A program made the translations under genes and the position numbers. Shown in pieces: positions 1-8,450 of a DNA stretch of 54,747 nt. The stretch lies in contig NZ_WQLB01000033.1 in the NCBI RefSeq assembly GCF_009755355.1, positions 1 through 54,747 on the forward strand, given 5' to 3'. Numbering within the stretch: the first letter of the stretch is position 1; the number at the start of each line of letters is the position of its first letter. The notes under the pieces are model-generated. The model saw nothing but the letters and a program-made list of their open reading frames with translations. It did not search any database and was not told the origin of the DNA. This DNA comes from Deinococcus arboris. Lineage in GTDB: Bacteria; Deinococcota; Deinococci; Deinococcales; Deinococcaceae.

Positions 1-40
1 TTGGCCTGCAAAGCGGGGATGGCGTTTTGACCAGGGGGAA

Positions 41-694
41 TCATTGCACCCGCTCTGGTGACAGAAACACCCCTAACTGATAGGTCTCCCCTTGTTCTGG
101 CCGGTTGAAGTAGGGGCGAACCAGGGCTAACAGTTGCTGCTGAAGCGTCTGGGCCTCCGCCGATGTCAGCGACACCCGGTTCCAGCCCGCCAGGATGCGG
201 GGCGAGTCATCAGCCTGTGGCTGAAAGATCCTGCCGTCCTGGGAAACAAACTCGTAATACCAGTCGCCCGCAGGCGTGGCGCAGGTCAGGGTGCCCCACT
301 GCGTCCAGGCGCGCGTATTCATGGCCCGCTGCAAATTCTGTTCAAACTCGTGCAACTGAGCGGCGCGGTTGAGCCGTCCCATCTCCTCAAAAGGCCGCAC
401 GCTGAACGGCACGTAGAAAGCCGGGGGCGCCTGGTAGAACCGCAGGGCTCGTCCCGCCCGCTCCTCACAGTGACTTTCCCACACCAGGCCCAGACGGACG
501 TACCGCTGAACCAGTTTGTAGGTGGCCGTCACGCCCAGCCCCAGCGCGGTGGCCGCCTGCGTCACGGTGCAGGCACGCCCCATAAAGGGGCCCAGGCGGC
601 GCAGCTCTGCCCGGGTGGTGATCACAGCCGCCTGCGCCTCGTCCCACACAGTGACCGTACCTTCCGGCAAGCTACTTCCCTGCAGGGCTGTCAT
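41..694 (-). CDS. winged-helix DNA-binding regulator
   Basis: A 217-residue cytoplasmic protein, probably a transcription factor. Residues ~40-70 (TVTQAATALGLGVTATYKLV) read as a helix-turn-helix, and the following RYVRLGLVW fits a winged-helix wing, as in ArsR/MarR-like folds. The C-terminal ~140 residues are not recognised and could be a dimerisation or sensing domain. The ATG at 694 sits 7 nt after a TAGGCT -10 element (complement of 702-707), so the mRNA is probably leaderless. It is divergent from the secreted hydrolase at 725, with an inverted repeat between them, so autoregulation and control of the hydrolase are plausible. DNA binding is inferred; the effector is unknown. Confidence 0.7.
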   Translation of the reverse strand: MTALQGSSLPEGTVTVWDEAQAAVITTRAELRRLGPFMGRACTVTQAATALGLGVTATYKLVQRYVRLGLVWESHCEERAGRALRFYQAPPAFYVPFSVRPFEEMGRLNRAAQLHEFEQNLQRAMNTRAWTQWGTLTCATPAGDWYYEFVSQDGRIFQPQADDSPRILAGWNRVSLTSAEAQTLQQQLLALVRPYFNRPEQGETYQLGVFLSPERVQ

Positions 695-701
695 GGCAAG
701 T

Positions 702-720
702 AGCCTACGGCCTAGCGTAG
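702..720. promoter_or_regulatory. divergent -10 elements and palindrome between regulator and hydrolase
   Basis: CTACG (705-709) and CGTAG (716-720) form an inverted repeat with a 6-nt centre. Position 702-707 on the minus strand is TAGGCT, 7 nt before the regulator start; 713-718 on the plus strand is TAGCGT, 6 nt before the hydrolase start. Both genes appear leaderless, and the palindrome covers both -10 elements, as expected for a shared operator. Confidence 0.5.
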
Positions 721-724
721 AGGC

Positions 725-1843
725 ATGAAGCCCACCCTGGCCTTGACCCTGGCACTCGCTCTCTGCACGGCGTGGGCAGAGGCTTCAGGCGCTGTCCGTT
801 CGCAACCCCTCACACTCAATTTCGGGGGGACGCTCAGCGGCGCCGAACTGCTCCATCCTGATGACGGCAAGGCCGCGCCTCTGGTCCTGCTGATTCAAGG
901 CACAGGCCCTGAAGACCGCAACGGGAGTTTTCTGACGCCGGGCGGAATGGTGCAGGGGTCAATGGGCGACCTGGCGCAGGCCCTGGCACGTCAGGGGTTT
1001 GCGGTCATGCGCTACGACAAGCGTCACGCCGCGCAGGCCCTTAACCCGGCCACCTTTCAGGCTGCCCAGGAGGCCTACGCCAGCCTCCGAATGACCGATC
1101 TCCTGGCCGACGCCCGAACAGCCTTGCAAGTGGCCCTGAAGCAGCCGGGGATTAACGGGCGGCAGGTGTTCGTGTACGGCTGGAGCGAAGGCAGCGTGGT
1201 GGCGGCTGCCCTCGCCCAGGAAATTGGCGCCCAGGGCCTGATTGTTCAGGGCCCAGTGGTTGACAGCTTTGCGGCCACGTTTGCCAACCAGTTCAGCACG
1301 GTCGGTCTGGCGTACCTCACCCCCTATGCGACACAGGGCCTCATTGATCTGGGTGGGGTACTGAAGGCCCTGATGGGACCTGGCAGCGCCCTGGCCAGGA
1401 CACAGGCCGCCCTCCTGCTGGACCGGACAAGCACCCCGGCGCAGCCCAAGCTGGCGACTCTGCTGGACTCGAATCAAGATGGCCAGTTGGACCTGAAGCG
1501 GGAGGTCGAACCGCAACTTCTGGGCTTCTATGAGGCTTTTATGGCAGCGTTTCCGATGTATGCCCCTGAGACGACCTTGCCGACCTTGGGCACTTTGGCC
1601 CCCAAACTCCGGATGCCTTTTCTGATTGTGCAAGGTGAACACGACGGCAATGTGAGTGCCCACTTTGCACGGCAGCTGAACGAGGCCCTTCGGGCAGCCC
1701 AGGGTCAGCCGACGCTCAAACTGTACCCAGGCCTGGGCCACAGTCTGGGCCCAGCCTCCGGAATCACCCAGGACAATTTTGCTCCGATGGCCCTGGAAGC
1801 CATGAACGACATCGCCACCTGGCTCAAAGCGCAGCTGCGCTAA
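725..1843 (+). CDS. secreted alpha/beta hydrolase
   Basis: A 372-residue exported serine hydrolase. Residues 1-20 form a signal peptide ending near AWAEA. The core shows an oxyanion-type strand (LVLLIQGTG, ~53-61) and the nucleophile elbow GWSEG with Ser154. The likely acid is in QGEHDGN (~305) and the catalytic His in LGHSLG near the end. Between core and C-terminal part lies DSNQDGQLD (~249-257), resembling an EF-hand or dockerin calcium loop, which is unusual in the lid region of this fold. Substrate unknown; an esterase or peptidase-like acyl hydrolase is likely. The ATG at 725 has TAGCGT 6 nt upstream, fitting leaderless expression. Divergent to the winged-helix regulator. Confidence 0.8.
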   Translation: MKPTLALTLALALCTAWAEASGAVRSQPLTLNFGGTLSGAELLHPDDGKAAPLVLLIQGTGPEDRNGSFLTPGGMVQGSMGDLAQALARQGFAVMRYDKRHAAQALNPATFQAAQEAYASLRMTDLLADARTALQVALKQPGINGRQVFVYGWSEGSVVAAALAQEIGAQGLIVQGPVVDSFAATFANQFSTVGLAYLTPYATQGLIDLGGVLKALMGPGSALARTQAALLLDRTSTPAQPKLATLLDSNQDGQLDLKREVEPQLLGFYEAFMAAFPMYAPETTLPTLGTLAPKLRMPFLIVQGEHDGNVSAHFARQLNEALRAAQGQPTLKLYPGLGHSLGPASGITQDNFAPMALEAMNDIATWLKAQLR

Positions 1844-2403
1844 GCACTCATGGGGGAGAGGGGGGCGAGTTTGGTTCGCGCGTGTCAAGTTTGGAGAGCC
1901 AGTTCAGCACCTGCATGTTTGAGGTTCGCGTCCATATTTCGCGCTATGCAAACGAACAGGACAGATGCACAAAGCTAGAGACTGTTGAGCGCAGAGAGGG
2001 GCAGAACCTCTGTTGGCCTGTAACAAGGGCTGACGGAAGCATCGGAGACGCGCTGGAGGCAACTCATGACAACGGTGCGTCGCGTCAATGTGAGCTAGCG
2101 GCCCAGCCTGTTGATCTGACCAGCTCCAGGCCTGGACGTGATACGCACACGCCTACGCGCTTCTCCCGCTGTCAAAGACCTCTAAAACGGGAGAGGGTGC
2201 AAAGTCACGTCCTGCGGACAGGCCCAAGAGGAGGCAAGGCGCCACACCTGAAGATGGGTGCAGCGCCTCGTCTGATTTGGTTCAGGCCTGAGTGGCTGGT
2301 CAGGCCAGCTGAACCTGAGCAGGTGGCGTGCGCTTCAGCGCGGCAAGGTCTAAGTGAGACAAGCCCAGGCGCACAGAAACGCAGAAGCGTCAGCGAGCGA
2401 AGA
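1844..2403. other. 560-bp intergenic stretch, nothing recognised
   Basis: It lies between the 3' ends of two convergent genes. Reading frames here are antisense shadows with no family resemblance. Small inverted repeats exist, for example around 2237-2270, but none is a convincing terminator. No RNA gene or mobile-element remnant was recognised. Confidence 0.5.
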
Positions 2404-3558
2404 TTACTTGGTTTCCGTGAGGGTGTAGCTGCCAGAGCCGCTGTAGCCGTACACCTGCCAGCGGTACGTGCCACTGGCCGCCGTGTAGTTCAGGTTCTCT
2501 GTGCTGGTGCTGCCTTCACTGGCCGCCACATCTGTCCAGCTGCTGCCCGACAGCTTTTGCAGGTACAGGTCGAAATCCGTTCCCGAGGGACCCGTCAGCG
2601 CCCCTGTGATCGCCCCGCCGCCAAAGGTGAAGCCAGCGGTGCCTGGCTGGTAACTGGATGCGCCCTGGCCCACGCTGCCGGTGTAGGTCTTGCTGTTTGG
2701 CGGCGGCGTGGTGCTGTCGCCCTGAGGCTGCACGCCGGTATTGGTCGTAATCCAGGGCTGATACTCGCTTACGCGCGCAAACGCTGTGGCCTTGTTGCAG
2801 ACACTGGGCGTGCCCCAGCTCACGACGCCAAAGACGAAGTACTTCCCGTTCCGGACGCTGGCGAAGGGGCCACCGCTGTCTCCGTGGCAGCCGGTTTGAC
2901 CCTGCGAGTTTTTGTCGCCACAAATCATGCCGTTCGGAATCGTCTGCCCCAGCTGACTGCCGCAGCTGCCATTGCTGATAACTGGCAGGTTGGCTTCGCG
3001 CAGGACTGTCGAGGCGCTGCCTGAGTTGCCACCCACAGTCATGCCCCAGCCGCTGATCGTCTGAATCGTGCCCACTGCAGCGGCGGACGCCGCAAAGGCC
3101 GGGGTTGGAAGGGCCGCAGGACTGACTGTGCTGCCGAGGGTAAAGGGCGAGGCGACGCGCAGGACCGCCACGTCATAGCCACGGGTCACGTCCGTATAGC
3201 TGGGGTGCACGCGGCCACTGGCAACAGTCTTCAGTTGTCCACCCGAGGTCGCTGAAAGGCTGCCGGCCCGCACACTGATGCTGGTTACAGAGGTTCCAGA
3301 CACGCAGTGCGCAGCGGTCAGGACCCATTGGTCGCTGATGAGCGTGCCGCCACAGAATTGCCGGCCACCGGATAGAAGCGCCACTTGATAGGGCCGGGCG
3401 CCCGTGGCACTCGGCGTTCCACCGATGACTTGCGGTGTGAGCGCAGCGGTTTTCTGACCGCGAACAGGCTCATCAGTCACGGCAACTGGTGTGACCTGAT
3501 TACAGGCACCGAGCAGCAAAACAGCGGACAAAGCACCAAAAGCAAAACGTAGACGCAT
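2404..3558 (-). CDS. trypsin-fold (S1) serine protease lipoprotein with C-terminal PPC-like domain
   Basis: A 384-residue exported protease. The lipobox LGAC places the lipidated Cys at 19, so it is probably membrane-anchored rather than free. The propeptide ends before VIGG (44-47); the residue before VIGG is Gln, so activation would not be by trypsin-like cleavage. The triad is visible: His84 in TAAHC, Asp129 in YDVAVL, Ser228 in GDSGGP. The S1-pocket position equivalent to chymotrypsin 189 is Thr222 and the 226 equivalent is Thr, so trypsin-like Arg/Lys specificity is unlikely. Residues ~290-384, after a Pro/Thr linker, resemble a bacterial pre-peptidase C-terminal beta domain (FDLYL, YRWQVYGYSGSGSYTL). 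A purine-rich AGGGGG lies upstream of the ATG at 3558. Confidence 0.9.
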   Translation of the reverse strand: MRLRFAFGALSAVLLLGACNQVTPVAVTDEPVRGQKTAALTPQVIGGTPSATGARPYQVALLSGGRQFCGGTLISDQWVLTAAHCVSGTSVTSISVRAGSLSATSGGQLKTVASGRVHPSYTDVTRGYDVAVLRVASPFTLGSTVSPAALPTPAFAASAAAVGTIQTISGWGMTVGGNSGSASTVLREANLPVISNGSCGSQLGQTIPNGMICGDKNSQGQTGCHGDSGGPFASVRNGKYFVFGVVSWGTPSVCNKATAFARVSEYQPWITTNTGVQPQGDSTTPPPNSKTYTGSVGQGASSYQPGTAGFTFGGGAITGALTGPSGTDFDLYLQKLSGSSWTDVAASEGSTSTENLNYTAASGTYRWQVYGYSGSGSYTLTETK

Positions 3559-4291
3559 CCCAGACCCCCTTGAGGTGGACGAAAAAAACAGAATTGTGTG
3601 AGTCGTGACCGATTGAACACGATTCGGTGAGGCGTTGATAGCCCGTTGAATAATTTCGTCCTTGAATAGGGGACACTGGCACTTGCCACCACGCTAATGC
3701 CTGCCGCTTTAGAGAAGGCAAAAGATTGTGCCAGAAGTATAATTTCAACGATTCACAGGGAGAAAATTTACATAGCTTAGGTATTCGCCGACGCGTTTTC
3801 TGTTGGTTGTTGGCCATGTGCTCAGCTAGACCGGCATTCCCCACGTTTTCTTAGGCAGGAGAGCTCAGGGAGCCTGGCTCAAGCACGGCTCAAAGCAGCT
3901 CACCCCTGCATGGGTGGACTGGACCAAGTGCAGGTGGGCTCTGGGTTGTAGAGCGTTTTTCCTTCTGATTCCGAGACGATGCGGGCCGACTTGAGACCAC
4001 TGAGGAGAAAGTTTTTCCTCGCCAGCATCCGCTTCATGTGTCGTCGCTTTGAACCCACTTGAGCTTGCCACCTATGCTCTTAGGGGAAAGCGGTGGCACA
4101 GCCGCATGGCGTACCCGTTGATGCTCATCAGGAAACAGTGACGATAGGGCCTGGCCACGTTCAAGGATGGTCAGACTTCAAGGCAATTTCCTCTGTGTGC
4201 TGCAAGTGCTATCGCTCTAGAGCGACTTGCTTGGAGCTGCTCCCGGAGAAGTCCTGGATGCTCTGCTGAGGGCGCCCGCTACACTGGCGCG
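3559..4291. other. AT-richer gene-poor region between protease and MATE gene
   Basis: About 730 bp with visibly lower GC than the flanks, especially 3590-3800. It must hold the minus-strand promoter of the protease at its left end and the MATE promoter at its right end. Short frames such as 3865-4071 (minus) match no family that I recognise. It may be decayed mobile DNA, but no transposase motif could be identified. Confidence 0.4.
4280..4285 (+). promoter_or_regulatory. TACACT -10 element of the MATE gene (leaderless)
   Basis: TACACT ends 6 nt before the GTG at 4292, so transcription should start at or next to the start codon. No ribosome binding site is present upstream, which supports this choice of start. 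Confidence 0.6.
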
Positions 4292-5665
4292 GTGCTGACT
4301 CCTCCGCTGCCCCAAGCCGCCCTGTCATGGCGGGCCGAAACCGCCACGCTGCTGCGGCTGGCAGCGCCGGTGATCGTCTCGCAGTTCAGCGTGAATGCCC
4401 TGGGCCTGATTGGCACAGCGGTGATTGGCCGGCTGGGGGCTAGAGAACTCGCGGCAGCGGCCTACGGAAACGCCGCGTATTACCTTGGGTTCATTGTGCT
4501 GCTGGGCGTCATGCTGTCGGTGGCGCCGCGTGTGGCGGCGGCGCACGGCGCAGGTGACCCGGCCGGCGTGGCACGTGCGGCCCGGGCAGGGTTGTGGCTG
4601 GCCGGGGGGCTGGCCGCAGCCTTTGTGCCGATGGCCCTTCTGGCGGCAGAACTGCTGGTCCGCACGGCGCCAGCTGGGCTGGACAGCTCGCTGGCCGCCA
4701 CTTACCTGCGCCTGTACGCGCTGGGCATGCCCGCCACTCTGGCGTTTGCCGCGCTGCGTGGCGCTCTGGAAGGCACCGGCCAGCCACGGCCTGTGACCGC
4801 CGTGGCCCTGGTCAGCGTGGCGCTGGCGGCGGTGCTGGGCCCAGCCCTGGCGTTTGGCTGGGGGCCGCTGCCTGCGCTGGGCGTGCCAGGCGCTGCTCTG
4901 GGGACAGTGGCGGCCCACTGGCTCAATGCGGCAGGCCTGGTCTGGGTGGCCCGGCGCCGCTTGCCCCAGCTGCCGGTGCCGCCCCAGGAGGTCCGCGCCG
5001 AACTGGGCCGCCTGGCCCGGCTGGGCTGGCCGATTGGCCTGACCCTGGGGGCCGAGGGTGCGCTGTTTACCATCTCCTCGCTGCTCATGGCACGGTTTGG
5101 GCCGCAGGTGCTGGCGGCGCACAACGTTGCTTTGCAGGTCATTACCGCCGTCTTCATGGTACCGCTGGGGCTGGCCACCGCCGCCAGCATTCGCGTGGGC
5201 CACCACTTTGGGGCCGGGCATCCCCAGGCCGCGCGGCGGGCCGGGCTGTTGGGCGCCGGCCTGGCCGTGACGGTCATGCTGGTTGTCAGTGCGCTGTATA
5301 TCCTGACGCCAGGGGTCGTCATTGGTGTGTTTATCAATGTGGCTGACCCCAACAACGCCGGTCTGGTCGCCACCGCCGCCAGCTTTCTGCTGATCGCCGC
5401 TCTGTTTCAGGCGTTCGATGGCCTGCAAGTCACGGCGAACGCGGCGCTGCGCGGGCTACAAGACACTCGCTGGCCGCTGCTGATCTCGCTGTTGGCGTAC
5501 TGGCCGGTGGGCCTGGGCGGCGGGTCGCTGTTGGCGTTTGGCCTTGGGCTGGGCCCGCGCGGCCTGTGGTTTGGCCTGACAGCGGGGCTGTTCCTAGCCG
5601 GTGGGCTGCTGCTGTGGCGTTTCCTGCGGCGCACGGGACCAGGGCGGGCAAAGGCGCCTGTTTAA
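4292..5665 (+). CDS. MATE family multidrug/cation antiporter
   Basis: A 457-residue integral membrane protein of normal length for NorM/DinF-type exporters, with about 12 hydrophobic segments in two homologous halves. Typical MATE features are the N-terminal LRLAAPVIVSQFSVNALGLI helix, the RGALEGTGQPRP loop near residue 155, and the mirrored AALRGLQDTRWPL loop near 388. It should export organic cations or other toxic compounds in exchange for Na+ or H+. It starts with GTG at 4292 and is apparently monocistronic; the next gene is on the other strand beyond a repeat element. The substrate cannot be inferred from sequence. Confidence 0.92.
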   Translation: MLTPPLPQAALSWRAETATLLRLAAPVIVSQFSVNALGLIGTAVIGRLGARELAAAAYGNAAYYLGFIVLLGVMLSVAPRVAAAHGAGDPAGVARAARAGLWLAGGLAAAFVPMALLAAELLVRTAPAGLDSSLAATYLRLYALGMPATLAFAALRGALEGTGQPRPVTAVALVSVALAAVLGPALAFGWGPLPALGVPGAALGTVAAHWLNAAGLVWVARRRLPQLPVPPQEVRAELGRLARLGWPIGLTLGAEGALFTISSLLMARFGPQVLAAHNVALQVITAVFMVPLGLATAASIRVGHHFGAGHPQAARRAGLLGAGLAVTVMLVVSALYILTPGVVIGVFINVADPNNAGLVATAASFLLIAALFQAFDGLQVTANAALRGLQDTRWPLLISLLAYWPVGLGGGSLLAFGLGLGPRGLWFGLTAGLFLAGGLLLWRFLRRTGPGRAKAPV

Positions 5666-5720
5666 GGGCGTGCAGAGGCTGTTTTGTCCCCCTGCGCCCA
5701 TTCACCAAGCTGAAGTGCCT

Positions 5721-5870
5721 CATCCAGACTCCGGGTCAATCGTCTTTGTCGATGATTGCATCCGAGCGGACTTAAAAAGTTGCGCCACAGGGCGAAGTGG
5801 AGCAAGACGGGTTTCGAGTGTGGCGGGCTTTCTCCCAGTTTGTGAGTGAAACAGCTGGGAGCCGGATCAG
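5721..5870 (+). repeat. small noncoding repeat, copy 1 (degenerate)
   Basis: About 150 bp aligning with the copies at 16031, 47423 and 54601. Shared blocks include an ATCG-rich hairpin near the left end, the internal ATCCGAGC block, a block resembling GGAGnAAnACGG, and the terminal GGATCAG. The left hairpin is CAATCGTC(5738)-GATGATTG, closed with one G-U pair. The right end runs into the 3' end of the kinase gene, so that its terminal CTGA (minus strand) supplies the TGA stop at 5867-5869. Confidence 0.75.
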
Positions 5871-7378
5871 CCTTTCTGCCCCAGCCCGTGCACCACGCTT
5901 TTGGTCTGCGTGTACAGCTCGCGGTAAAGGGCGTACAGGCGGTCGTATTCAGGCTTCACCGCCGGATTGGGCACCACCGGGTCGCCAGGTTTCACCCAGC
6001 GGTCAAGGTCATCTCGCGTCAACACCCCCGCAGCCAGGCCCGCCAGGAAGGCGTCGCCGTAGCTGGCGCCCACCGTGACCTGCGGCACCTCCTGCGGTTG
6101 ACCCGTAATGTCGGAGACGAGTTGCAGCCAGGTCCGGCCCCTGGTGCCTCCACCCACCGCCACCAGGCGGCGTACATCGGCGCCCAGGTCGCGTAGGGCT
6201 TCCAGATTGTGCCGGATGCCGTAGCCCACGCCCTCCAGCGCCGCGCGGAACAGGTGGGCGCGGGTGTGCGAGAGGGTGAGGCCCGCCAGGACGCCGCGCG
6301 CCTGCGGGTCGTTGATCGGCGTGCGCTCGCCACTGAAATACGGCAGCAGCAGCAGGCCGTCGGCGCCCGGCGGCAGAGCCGCGGCCTGGGCAAACAGCTC
6401 GGCGTAGGCCTCGTCTATGGGCAGTTCGCGGGCTGTTTCGTCGGCCAGCCAGCGGGTGAGGCTCCCGGTGGTGCTCATGCCCGCCGCCAGATTGACCTGC
6501 CCCGCAAAGGCGCCGCCCACCGACCACACGCGCGGGTCGGGGGTGGGAGCTGTCTGGGTCAGAATAAAAAAGGTACTCGACCCGTACATAACCATCAGGT
6601 CACCGGGCTGAACCGCGCCCACGCTCAGGCCCTCGGCCAGCGCGTCCACCGTGCCCACAGCGACCGGGGTGCTAGGGCGCAGGCCCGTTTCGGCAGCGGC
6701 CTCGGCGGTGACGTGTCCGGCCCGTTCGTCACTCCAGGCGAGGCGCGGCAGTCGGTCCAGATTCCGGTCGCCCAGCACGGCTTCCGCGTAGGTGTCTGTC
6801 CAGGCCTGCGTGCGCGGGTCGTACAGCGGCATGGCGTGGGCGCCCGTGTGATGGTCCAGCACGTGCTGCCCAGTCAGGCGGTACACCAGATACGCACTGG
6901 CGGTCGTCAGCGTGCGCGTCTGGGCCCAGACCTCCGGCTCCTGCTCGCGCAGCCAGCGAATCTTGGGCCCGGTGGCCTGACTGGTCAGGGCCATGTGGCT
7001 GTGGGCCAGGATAGCGTCCGGTCCCAGTTCGGCGTTCAGGGCGTCAATTTGCGCCTGGGCACGGGTGTCTACGCCGTACAGGATGCCGGGCCGCAGAGGC
7101 CGCCCCGCCACGTCCAGCGGCAGCACCGTCGGGCCAATAGCGCTGCAGGCCACGCCAGCGACCCGTTCCGTGACGCCCACCGTCAACTCGCGCAGAATGC
7201 TGGCCGTATCGGCCCACCACACCCCGTCGGCGTCCTGTTCGACGTGGCCGTGCTGCGGCACTTGGATGCCGTGGGGCCGCGTGGCCTGGCGCAGGACCTC
7301 GCCCTCCAGCGTCACCAAGACGCCCTTACTGGAATAGGTGCCGACATCCACCCCGATCAGGAGGTCAGGCGACGACAT
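5867..7378 (-). CDS. FGGY-family carbohydrate kinase (xylulokinase-like)
   Basis: A 503-residue sugar kinase. The N-terminal phosphate-binding strand is LLIGVDVGTYSSKGVLV, and the second nucleotide-binding region is AVGGGTRGRTWLQLVSDITG (~440). Length and domain order match FGGY kinases such as xylulokinase. As the last gene of the polyol operon it would phosphorylate a ketose made by the upstream dehydrogenases, for example D-xylulose from arabitol. This matches the role of the xylulokinase gene in pseudomonad mannitol/arabitol operons. The ATG at 7378 overlaps the MDR gene by 14 bp. The stop codon lies within the terminus of a small repeat. Exact substrate uncertain. Confidence 0.85.
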   Translation of the reverse strand: MSSPDLLIGVDVGTYSSKGVLVTLEGEVLRQATRPHGIQVPQHGHVEQDADGVWWADTASILRELTVGVTERVAGVACSAIGPTVLPLDVAGRPLRPGILYGVDTRAQAQIDALNAELGPDAILAHSHMALTSQATGPKIRWLREQEPEVWAQTRTLTTASAYLVYRLTGQHVLDHHTGAHAMPLYDPRTQAWTDTYAEAVLGDRNLDRLPRLAWSDERAGHVTAEAAAETGLRPSTPVAVGTVDALAEGLSVGAVQPGDLMVMYGSSTFFILTQTAPTPDPRVWSVGGAFAGQVNLAAGMSTTGSLTRWLADETARELPIDEAYAELFAQAAALPPGADGLLLLPYFSGERTPINDPQARGVLAGLTLSHTRAHLFRAALEGVGYGIRHNLEALRDLGADVRRLVAVGGGTRGRTWLQLVSDITGQPQEVPQVTVGASYGDAFLAGLAAGVLTRDDLDRWVKPGDPVVPNPAVKPEYDRLYALYRELYTQTKSVVHGLGQKG

Positions 7379-8450
7379 CAATCATCACTTTCATGCTGGC
7401 GCGCTTCTCCTGATCGGCAAACGCGAAAGCTTCGGGGGTCTGCTTAAAGGCGTAGCGGTGGGTGACCAGCGCGTCCAGCTGGACGGCGCCGCTGGCGGCC
7501 AGCGCCACGGCTGCCGGGTAGCAGCCGGCGTAGCGGAAGACACCGCGCAGCGTCACCTCGCGGCTGGCGGCCGACACGATATCCAGGCTCACCTCCGGGT
7601 CAGGGGGCAGGCCCACCAGCACGGCCACGCCGCCCGGTTTGGGGGCCGCCAGGGTGAGGCGGGTGGTGGGCAGGCTCCCAGCGGTCTCGAACGCGGCGTC
7701 CACCCCACCGTGCGACAGGGGCAGGTGGTCGCGCGCTGCGCCCAGCTCACGGATAAGGGTCAGGGCGTCCTCGCGCCGCGCATTGACGGTGTGGGTGGCT
7801 CCCACCTGCCGGGCCAGGTCCAGCCGAAAGTCTTCCAGGTCTACCGCGATGATGGTCGTCGCGCCGGCCGCCCTGGCCGCCATGACGGTTGTGCAGCCGA
7901 TGGGCCCGGCACCCAGCACCGCCACCGAGGAACCAGGCCGGACCTCGCCCTTGCGCGCCGCCCACAGGCCCACGGCCAGGGGTTCCAGCAGCGCGGCGGC
8001 GTCCAGCGACACTGTCTCTGGCACGGGATACACGTAGTCGTCGGGCCACACGACGTATTCGCTGAGTGCCCCGTCCACCGGGGGGGTCGCCATAAAGGTC
8101 ATCTCGGGGCAGAGATTGTAGGCGCCGCTCTGACAGTAGGTGCAGCGGCGGCAGGGCACGCCGGGTTCCAGCGCCACGCGGTCGCCGGGGCGGACGCGGG
8201 TAACGCCTGCGCCCACAGCCTCCACCACCCCGCTGACCTCGTGGCCCAGGACCAGCGGGCCGTCCACCACGAACGGCCCGATGCGCCCATGCGCGTAATA
8301 GTGCACGTCGCTGCCGCACACCCCAATGCGGCGGACCCGCACCCGCACCTCACGCGGACCGGGAGCCGGCACCGAGCGGGTGGTCCAGCCCAGCGTGCGG
8401 GGACCGCTTAGGACTGCTGTGCGCGAGGCAAGAACCTCACCAGCAGACAT
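7365..8450 (-). CDS. zinc-dependent MDR sugar-alcohol dehydrogenase (sorbitol/xylitol type)
   Basis: A 361-residue medium-chain dehydrogenase of the sorbitol/L-iditol 2-dehydrogenase type, oxidising a polyol to a ketose with NAD(P)+. Visible are the catalytic-zinc ligands in GVCGSD and GHE, the structural-zinc cysteines in PCRRCTYCQSG...C, and the Rossmann motif GAGPIG (~175). The in-frame ATG at 8450 (MSAGEVLAS) is preferred over upstream codons, because the sequence before it reads as antisense-like arginine/tryptophan-rich peptide from the SDR gene. It overlaps the SDR stop by 14 bp, the same overlap seen with the following kinase, suggesting translational coupling. Confidence 0.88.
   Translation of the reverse strand: MSAGEVLASRTAVLSGPRTLGWTTRSVPAPGPREVRVRVRRIGVCGSDVHYYAHGRIGPFVVDGPLVLGHEVSGVVEAVGAGVTRVRPGDRVALEPGVPCRRCTYCQSGAYNLCPEMTFMATPPVDGALSEYVVWPDDYVYPVPETVSLDAAALLEPLAVGLWAARKGEVRPGSSVAVLGAGPIGCTTVMAARAAGATTIIAVDLEDFRLDLARQVGATHTVNARREDALTLIRELGAARDHLPLSHGGVDAAFETAGSLPTTRLTLAAPKPGGVAVLVGLPPDPEVSLDIVSAASREVTLRGVFRYAGCYPAAVALAASGAVQLDALVTHRYAFKQTPEAFAFADQEKRASMKVMIDVVA

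Noticed and set aside
1882..3024. Long plus-strand frame (380 codons) antisense to the S1 protease
   Set aside because: Its product has no family features and the opposite strand encodes an intact protease with full catalytic triad; GC-rich shadow frame.
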